From JBAYJY01 sp041664945 (GTDB lineage Bacteria; UBP15; UBA6099), in NCBI GenBank assembly GCA_041664945.1, contig JBAYJY010000147.1:1-11677 (forward strand): DNA of 11,677 bases, read 5' to 3'. A program made the position numbers and the translations under genes. This document shows positions 6,995 to 11,677 of this stretch, in pieces. The notes beneath the pieces are model-generated. The model saw nothing but the letters and a program-made list of their open reading frames with translations, did not search any database and had not been told where the DNA came from. Within the stretch, counting starts at the first letter, position 1; each line of letters starts with the position of its first letter.

Positions 6995-7046
6995 CCAACA
7001 TTTTGCCGCTTGTTGGCGGACGCATTGCGCTGTCTATATTCAGCGC
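6995..7046. terminator. Hairpins between convergent genes, possible weak bidirectional terminator
   Basis: The plus-strand transporter and the minus-strand membrane protein converge here, 47 bp apart. CCAACA (6995-7000) pairs with TGTTGG (7011-7016), and GCGCTG (7027-7032) pairs with CAGCGC (7041-7046). Neither is followed by a clear T-tract, so intrinsic termination is doubtful. The second stem overlaps the stop codon of the minus-strand gene. Confidence 0.3.
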
Positions 7047-8263
7047 GTATTCCCGTTCAAACGGCAGCAACCATATTTTACGGTGCACATAACCGCAAGT
7101 ATCGCGGAACTCAGCAAAATGAATACAGTGAACATTTTTTTGTCCGGGTAAATCACAATAAATGCCATTATTGAAAACGCTATCTGAAGAACAATAGTTT
7201 TAGACCAAACCGATGCGCAACTTGCGCCCTGCCCCAACCGCTTAATTGTATAAGCCGCATCGTGAGTCAAGAACCCTGTTGAAACAAGAAGCGCAATAGC
7301 TGAAAAAAGCCAATGTAACGGATGCCCGGCCACAAGTCCGATATTGGCGGCCAGCGTTCGCGCGCATCCTTGGAAAGCCCAATTGAAAACAACAAATACC
7401 GCCAATTCACCTGCGATGACGCCGGATATGCTTGCTTTCACAACTTTGTTTGAGCCGCTGCCATTAATGAGATAAACAAAAGCGACGCTCGCGCCGGCCA
7501 CAGCTCCTATCGTCAGTTCCCACACTTTCCACCAATCGAATTCCAGCGCAGTTTTGTTCAACAGTTGAATCGGTCCCGAGCCGGCGAACGCCAATCCGAA
7601 GCCTACAGCGCAGATCGTCGGAGCTAATAATGATCGCCACCGGCCTCTCGCGGCGTCATATATAAGCGCCGCCGTATACGCTCCGATAAAACCTGACACG
7701 TTTTTTAATATTTCCAACGCGCTCCCGCAATCCTTGCAAATCGAAGGTTCATATAGCTCTTTCGAATAAAGCGGCGCGAAAACATTAAGATTATTGGAAA
7801 AAATATGATAACCGGCCACTGCGCCGGCCGGCAGACATAAAAACCTCATTACTCCAAACGCCCTGTTCTTCTCAGGATAAAGAGCAGAGGCAAGAATATG
7901 GCCGCCGACACCGCCCCAGCCTGCGCCGCATGCAAATAACCACGCGTATCCTACCATTGGCTCTATCTGTTTATAATCATTTGGATAATTTAGATAAAAT
8001 CGGCCATTGATCCATGAAATAAAATCACCGTAACCGTTAAAACCACCGACCCCGAACCCAATCGCGCAGGCGACAATAACCCAGTCTGTTTGTCGATTGC
8101 TTCGCGACTCCAAGCCGTGCCAGATCAATCCCCACATCAAACCCGGCAAAACCGCTCCTGAGATTCCGCCATATCCGTTTGCCCCGCGCATCGCCCAAAA
8201 AAACGCGCCCGTCAATACTAATAAAGCAGCGGCCAGGAAAATATTTTGCTTTTCATTTGGCAT
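7040..8263 (-). CDS. Unrecognised polytopic membrane protein (about 12 segments)
   Basis: A 407-residue integral membrane protein that I cannot assign to a named family. Hydrophobic segments lie near residues 8-28, 32-50, 60-78, 104-128, 134-155, 186-204, 211-228, 246-266, 277-298, 314-334, 355-373 and 377-396. It is rich in glycine and tryptophan, with GANGYGGISG (27-36) and GAGWGGVGG (113-121). The block around 62-80 (VIVACAIGFGVGG) resembles the block around 214-228 (APTICAVGFGLAF), which suggests an internal duplication about 150 residues apart. A CKDC pair (176-179) lies in a loop. No ATPase, substrate-binding or catalytic motif is visible. The start is uncertain because no good ribosome-binding site precedes the ATG. 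Channel, transporter or polymer-handling roles are all open; the name should stay hypothetical. Confidence 0.72.
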   Translation of the reverse strand: MPNEKQNIFLAAALLVLTGAFFWAMRGANGYGGISGAVLPGLMWGLIWHGLESRSNRQTDWVIVACAIGFGVGGFNGYGDFISWINGRFYLNYPNDYKQIEPMVGYAWLFACGAGWGGVGGHILASALYPEKNRAFGVMRFLCLPAGAVAGYHIFSNNLNVFAPLYSKELYEPSICKDCGSALEILKNVSGFIGAYTAALIYDAARGRWRSLLAPTICAVGFGLAFAGSGPIQLLNKTALEFDWWKVWELTIGAVAGASVAFVYLINGSGSNKVVKASISGVIAGELAVFVVFNWAFQGCARTLAANIGLVAGHPLHWLFSAIALLVSTGFLTHDAAYTIKRLGQGASCASVWSKTIVLQIAFSIMAFIVIYPDKKMFTVFILLSSAILAVMCTVKYGCCRLNGNTR

Positions 8264-8307
8264 ATATATCGGCTATTTTATCATTTTCAATCTTAATGAC
8301 TTTGCCG

Positions 8308-8339
8308 AATATTATATAATATTATCAAAAATACAAGAA
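8308..8339 (-). promoter_or_regulatory. AT-rich palindrome and possible promoter of the membrane protein gene
   Basis: AATATTATATAATATT at 8308-8323 is a perfect 16-bp palindrome. On the minus strand it contains an exact TATAAT (plus coordinates 8311-8316), and a poor -35 box, TTCTTG (8334-8339), lies 17 bp upstream. Transcription would start near 8304, about 40 nt before the gene. The palindrome may be an operator or only AT-rich promoter DNA. Confidence 0.3.
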
Positions 8340-8370
8340 GCGCGCTGTTCAACTATAATAACATATACTT

Positions 8371-8384
8371 GCGCATAGCTGCGC
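8371..8384. terminator. Short terminator-like hairpin after the hydrolase gene
   Basis: GCGCA (8371-8375) pairs with TGCGC (8380-8384) around TAGC. The T-run TTTTAT follows on the plus strand, although no plus-strand gene ends here. For minus-strand transcripts leaving the hydrolase gene, which ends at 8401, the hairpin is followed only by a mixed AT stretch. It may terminate weakly in that direction. Confidence 0.3.
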
Positions 8385-8400
8385 TTTTATTAGTAGGCTA

Positions 8401-9408
8401 CTACTTATTTTTCATGTGGAACTTAAACCATTTTAGTGTCAGCATGATCGTATCAGGGACCGGAAGAATATGTCCACAGTTATACCACTGAACCGCTTTA
8501 GGTTCGTTGGCAGCATTGTGTAATGCCTCCATCGCTTCGTATGGAAATATCTCATCTTTCTTCCCGTTTATCATCAGAACCGGGCGCGGAGAGATATGGC
8601 CGACATACTCAACCGGATCGACCGGCTTAAGGATTTCCATTGCTTTTTCGAGCGTAAATCCCTTCGCTTTTATCTCTTCAACTGTTTTTTTGAACTCCGG
8701 CAGATCGGCTTTAGAGAAAACCGTCGAGAAATCGCCGGCTCCATCGGCGAGCACGACGACCTTGAACCTGTCATCAACTGCAGTAGTGATCGCTCCGGAA
8801 AGCGAACCCATGGAGATGCCGAAATAACCAAGGCGGTTCATATCGATGTCCTTGCGAGTTTCGAGAAAATCCACGCCGCGGCGGCAATCGATAACCTGCT
8901 GCACCAGATTATTGCGGGTATCGGTAATGTCAGTTTCGAGAATGCTTCTGCCGGGTTTTGCCCGCTCGCCTTTGAACACTCCGTCGATTGCGAGCAGCGC
9001 ATATCCGTACTGCGCCCACTTTCCTGCAAAATTGTCCGCAAGCGACTTGTCCGACTGTAGCCAGTGCATAAAGAAAATCACCGGCCACGGCGGCCCGTCC
9101 AGCTCCACCGTGCGCTTGTCATAGCCTTCACGCGATTTCGGGTCGAGAGAATCCCTGAATTTCTTTACATCTTTGGGGATGAACAGGAATGCCGGAATTC
9201 GCTCGCCGTTCACGCTATCGTAATAAACGAGATATTTTGTATAATACGCACTCTCCTCGACAACCTTGGCGGTCGAGTTCAGCGGCTGCGACTTATCGTA
9301 ATTGAAGTCCGCTTTGTGTTCATCGAAAACGGTCGCAGACGAAGCGCGCAAAACTACTGTTCCAAGAATCAATAAGCTGAGAACCGCCGTCTTAATTGCC
9401 CTTTTCAT
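8401..9408 (-). CDS. Exported alpha/beta hydrolase (esterase/dienelactone hydrolase-like)
   Basis: A 335-residue secreted or periplasmic hydrolase. The N-terminus is a signal peptide: positive MKRAIK, a hydrophobic core to about 20, then ASSA with cleavage predicted after residue 25. The alpha/beta-hydrolase triad is visible: Ser199 in the elbow GISMG (197-201), Asp285 in NGKKDEIFP and His313 in CGHILP. HWLQ near 115 sits where the oxyanion loop is expected. The family layout (PAFLFIPKD, then GYALLAIDG, then RRGVDFLETR) resembles bacterial esterases that cut sugar acetyl or other carboxylic esters, and peptidases of the same fold. Minus-strand AAAAGGGAGGG just upstream is a strong ribosome-binding site and fixes the start. 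A possible promoter on that strand is TTGTAA, 17 bp, TAATGT (plus coordinates 9463-9491). The fold and export are secure; the substrate is unknown. Confidence 0.85.
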   Translation of the reverse strand: MKRAIKTAVLSLLILGTVVLRASSATVFDEHKADFNYDKSQPLNSTAKVVEESAYYTKYLVYYDSVNGERIPAFLFIPKDVKKFRDSLDPKSREGYDKRTVELDGPPWPVIFFMHWLQSDKSLADNFAGKWAQYGYALLAIDGVFKGERAKPGRSILETDITDTRNNLVQQVIDCRRGVDFLETRKDIDMNRLGYFGISMGSLSGAITTAVDDRFKVVVLADGAGDFSTVFSKADLPEFKKTVEEIKAKGFTLEKAMEILKPVDPVEYVGHISPRPVLMINGKKDEIFPYEAMEALHNAANEPKAVQWYNCGHILPVPDTIMLTLKWFKFHMKNK

Positions 9409-9501
9409 CCCTTATTCCCTCCCTTTTCAGTCTTGTTGACAAACATTTTCAAAAACGCAATAACATTAGCATGATCGCGCCGGAATTACAAATCCCGGAG
9501 C

Positions 9502-9535
9502 GGCGTTTTCCACTTATTTCATGAAAGAAAACGCC
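9502..9535. repeat. Inverted repeat in the divergent intergenic region
   Basis: GGCGTTTTC (9502-9510) and GAAAACGCC (9527-9535) form a perfect 9-bp inverted repeat with a 16-bp centre. The smaller palindrome TTTCATGAAA (9517-9526) abuts the right arm. No T-tract follows in either direction, so it is not an intrinsic terminator. Its position between divergent genes, with the right arm inside the possible promoter spacer of the Skp/OmpH gene, suggests an operator or mRNA structure. Confidence 0.4.
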
Positions 9536-9548
9536 AAAAACTTACAAT
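9521..9548 (+). promoter_or_regulatory. Weak promoter candidate for the Skp/OmpH-like gene
   Basis: TACAAT at 9543-9548 is a good -10 box (5 of 6), but the best upstream partner is only ATGAAA (9521-9526) at 16 bp. Transcription would start near 9555, about 40 nt before the ATG. Low confidence because of the poor -35 box; an alternative sigma factor could use a different element. Confidence 0.25.
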
Positions 9549-9594
9549 AGAACGGTTAAGCGCACCTGCGCCGAGGCCGAATGGAGGCTTTTTA

Positions 9595-10083
9595 ATGAAA
9601 ACGAAAATCAAAACTTTGCTAACTGTACTCACCGTAGCGTTTGTCGCCGCCGCATTTGCCTGTCCGGCGCTCGCTGCCGGTAAACCAACTGTCGGTTACG
9701 TCAACCTCGAAGATGTTCTCAAAACTCACCCTGCGCTGATTAAATGGAACAAGGAGCTTGAAACGTTAAAAGCGGCGCGTGAAAAATCCGTCGAAAAACA
9801 AATAAAAGATAAATTCGGCGTTACCAAGGAGACGCATCTTACCGACACGCAGCGCGCGCAGGTCCAGCAGTTTATTATCGGAGAAAATGACAAATTCACA
9901 GCAGAGATGGCCCCCAAACAGGCTGGAAAAATGAAGAAGGTCGAAAAAGATATCAGGGACGCAGCGGCAGTCATCGCTTCAGAGAAGAAACTGGACCTCG
10001 TGCTCGACCGCATGGTAGTCATTTACGGCGGTGTCGACATAACAGCCGATGTGATAAAAAAAATTAAAAATACATCGAAATAA
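9595..10083 (+). CDS. Skp/OmpH-family periplasmic chaperone
   Basis: A 162-residue exported protein of the Skp/OmpH family, periplasmic trimeric chaperones that hold unfolded outer-membrane proteins during transit. Residues 1-27 are a signal peptide (KTKIK, then a hydrophobic core, then PALA). The mature protein begins with the family strand VGYVNLEDVLKTHPAL (33-48). A long charged helical region (about 50-125) would form the tentacle-like coiled coil. The family's closing strand follows as LDLVLDRMVVIYGGVDITADVIK. GGAGG at 9583-9587 supports the start. Skp often sits beside bamA and lpxD; here neither neighbour is present, and the flanking genes face away (upstream hydrolase) or converge (downstream propeller gene), so it appears to be a single-gene unit. 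Some lineages carry several such paralogues, and this may be one of them. Its presence supports a cell with an outer membrane. Confidence 0.88.
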   Translation: MKTKIKTLLTVLTVAFVAAAFACPALAAGKPTVGYVNLEDVLKTHPALIKWNKELETLKAAREKSVEKQIKDKFGVTKETHLTDTQRAQVQQFIIGENDKFTAEMAPKQAGKMKKVEKDIRDAAAVIASEKKLDLVLDRMVVIYGGVDITADVIKKIKNTSK

Positions 10084-10118
10084 ACGGATTCAGCTTCTCT
10101 TTAAGAACCCGAAATAAA

Positions 10119-11677
10119 TCAATAACCGCTGCGTGCGATTACCGTTCCGGCTGTCTTGAGCGAGATAAACAATTCGTTCCGGCCTGAATGAACGCCGACA
10201 TCAGAAGGATCCCCGCCGACATTTATTGTGCCGGCTATAGCATTTGTTGCGCCATTAATCACGGAAACAGTTCCTGAGGCGGCGTTTGCGACATAGACCA
10301 AATGCCTCGCCGCGTCTATCCCAAGGCCCATCGGCTCAAGACCTACTGTAAGGTTAGCCGCAACAGTATTCGTTGAGCCGTCTATGATATAAACCTTTCC
10401 CACGCCTGCGCAGGCGACAAAGACTTTATTCAACGATTCATCAACTGCAATATCCGTCGGCTGCGATCCTACGGCGACTGTTGCGACCACCGTATTTGAC
10501 ACGCCGCTTATGACCGATACCGAACTGTCCAGCCCGTTCGCCACATAAATCATTCGTGTTGTCTTGTTGACTGTGATTCCCGCTGAACCGGGGCGTGTTG
10601 TTATTGCTGTTCCGGGAGCATTAGTCACAAGATTCATCGGAACAACCGTGCCAGTCAGCGTTGTGTGAGATACATAATATTTACCATTAACGTTATCAAT
10701 CGCTACTCCGGAAAGTCCGGTTCCGCCCGTGAATGCGTTGCCGACAGGCAATCCGGTCGACCCGTCGAGCACGGAAACTGCGAGTCCGCCTATGTTGGCT
10801 ACATATACCCTTCCGGTGGCGATATCCGTTCCAAGCCCCCACGGCATAGTCCCGGTTACCATGGTTCCCAGAACCAAATGCGTATTGGCATCAATGATAG
10901 TTACGTTGTTGGAATCGCGGTTGCTGACAAAAACGCGGTTCAATGTCTCGTTTACAGCGATGTTAGCCGGATAAGAGCCGACAGTTATTACAGTCGGCAG
11001 GTCTTTCCTGCCATTGACAGTCGCCGACAGCAGACTCTCGTTGTTCGACGTATCGACAGCGCTCGCGGCATAGTAATAAACAGTTCCGGTGGCGGCGCTC
11101 GTATCGTTGTAGGAATTGTTTATCGTATATGTCAGAGGCGGCCCGTAATCTCCCGCGGGATTGGTCTTTCTATAAATGTTATAATAGGACAAATCGCTCT
11201 CCTGGTTCGCGGTCCAAGACAAAGCGATGCCAGCGCCGCCGCTGGTCGCAGTCAATCCGCTTAGCTGCGCCGGCGGCGTTGTGTCGGTCTGCGTCGCTGG
11301 CAGAGGATTCTCAATAACCGAGATATTATCGCTGCCATAATTCAACACATAAAGCTTGTTCGTGACAGGATCTGCATACGTAGCTATCGGGTCATGTCCG
11401 ACGGTAATCGTATCCACAAGCGTGTTTGTAGCCCCGTCAATCAATGAAATCGTTCCCGAACCCTTGTTGGTTACATACACCTGATTGCTATCCGTATTGA
11501 CTCCGCACGGCGAACACGTCGGCCCGACGCCTACTTGAATATGGTTGGTTATTCTTTTCGTTTTAGTGTTATAAACGATAACCTCATTGGTTGACTCGCT
11601 CGTCATATACACCTGATTGGTGACTTCATTGATTGTGCAGCCTGTCACCGGCGCTCCGACGTCGATAATGTCTTCGA
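10119..11677 (-). CDS. YVTN beta-propeller protein with a fibronectin type III domain (5' truncated by window)
   Basis: The frame is open through base 11677, so the true start lies beyond the window; the in-frame GTG at 11648 is not convincing as a start. Numbering from it, 509 residues are visible. Ten YVTN-type blade cores can be picked out, such as VYVTNKGSGTISLID, LYVLNYGSDNISVIE, VFVSNRDSNNVTIID and VYVANAASGTVSVIN. Three lie before about 115 and seven after about 215. Between them, from DTTPPAQLSGLTATS (about 122-136) to about 213, is a fibronectin type III domain with SWTANQESDLSYYNIYRK. Seven trailing blades would make one complete propeller, and the leading blades would belong to another. 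Such proteins are usually secreted or surface-attached and bind partners or polymers. No sorting signal is present at the C-terminus, and the N-terminus is not seen. The domain call is strong; the role is unknown. Confidence 0.87.
   Translation of the reverse strand, partial: EDIIDVGAPVTGCTINEVTNQVYMTSESTNEVIVYNTKTKRITNHIQVGVGPTCSPCGVNTDSNQVYVTNKGSGTISLIDGATNTLVDTITVGHDPIATYADPVTNKLYVLNYGSDNISVIENPLPATQTDTTPPAQLSGLTATSGGAGIALSWTANQESDLSYYNIYRKTNPAGDYGPPLTYTINNSYNDTSAATGTVYYYAASAVDTSNNESLLSATVNGRKDLPTVITVGSYPANIAVNETLNRVFVSNRDSNNVTIIDANTHLVLGTMVTGTMPWGLGTDIATGRVYVANIGGLAVSVLDGSTGLPVGNAFTGGTGLSGVAIDNVNGKYYVSHTTLTGTVVPMNLVTNAPGTAITTRPGSAGITVNKTTRMIYVANGLDSSVSVISGVSNTVVATVAVGSQPTDIAVDESLNKVFVACAGVGKVYIIDGSTNTVAANLTVGLEPMGLGIDAARHLVYVANAASGTVSVINGATNAIAGTINVGGDPSDVGVHSGRNELFISLKTAGTVIARSGY

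Noticed and set aside
8596..9060. A 154-codon plus-strand frame inside the hydrolase gene
   Set aside because: It is antisense to the hydrolase, whose catalytic triad and signal peptide establish the true coding strand.
9436..9466. TTGACA at 9436 with TAACAT at 9461 as a plus-strand promoter
   Set aside because: The 19-bp spacer and weak -10 box are poor, and it would leave a leader of more than 120 nt containing the inverted repeat.
10665..11264. A 199-codon open frame on the plus strand inside the propeller gene
   Set aside because: It is antisense to a strongly supported repeat protein, has no ribosome-binding site and its translation resembles no protein family.
11646..11648. GTG as the start of the propeller gene
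   Set aside because: The minus-strand frame stays open to the window edge and the blade pattern is already under way, so the start must lie outside.
1..11677. Mobile element, phage, CRISPR array or defence island
   Set aside because: No transposase, integrase, terminal repeats, regularly spaced repeats or defence-type proteins are visible; all genes fit metabolic, transport, envelope or transcription roles.

Overview
The window reads as an ordinary chromosomal stretch of a Gram-negative bacterium, with GC near one half by eye. The Gram-negative call rests on a Skp/OmpH-type periplasmic chaperone, a second protein with a clear signal peptide and a large secreted-type beta-propeller protein. 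The phylum cannot be fixed from this sequence. A long Gre-type protein with a several-hundred-residue N-terminal extension, a glycoside hydrolase family 2 enzyme and a YVTN propeller would fit a PVC-type, spirochaete-like or other uncultured lineage, but this is only a weak inference. I see no phage, transposon, plasmid, CRISPR, tRNA or rRNA sequence.

Layout. Positions 1-3508 (+) carry three carbohydrate genes: the 3' part of a GH2 beta-mannosidase-like enzyme, a long-form glucose-1-phosphate nucleotidyltransferase starting 10 bp later, and a double-SIS sugar-phosphate isomerase resembling the isomerase half of GlmS. The isomerase may also have its own promoter, overlapping the end of the previous gene. 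Positions 3558-4075 form a compact single-gene unit: operator-like palindrome, near-consensus promoter, structured leader, a 110-residue SCP2-domain protein and a strong intrinsic terminator. After about 360 bp of non-coding DNA with its own promoter comes a 515-residue protein. It starts with an SH3/Tudor-like domain and ends in a GreA-type coiled coil, but lacks the usual GreA C-terminal globular domain. A cation diffusion facilitator transporter follows on the same strand.

From 7040 to 9408 two genes run on the minus strand: an unrecognised membrane protein of about 12 segments, possibly with an internal duplication, and an exported alpha/beta hydrolase. A divergent intergenic region with a 9-bp inverted repeat separates the hydrolase from the Skp/OmpH gene. 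The window closes with the 3' part of a minus-strand gene for a YVTN beta-propeller protein carrying a fibronectin type III domain.

The first three genes plausibly cooperate in mannose-containing glycan breakdown and in sugar-phosphate or sugar-nucleotide supply. The remaining genes look like independent units. The most unusual item is the Gre-type protein without its C-terminal domain. The best-defined regulatory unit is the SCP2 gene.
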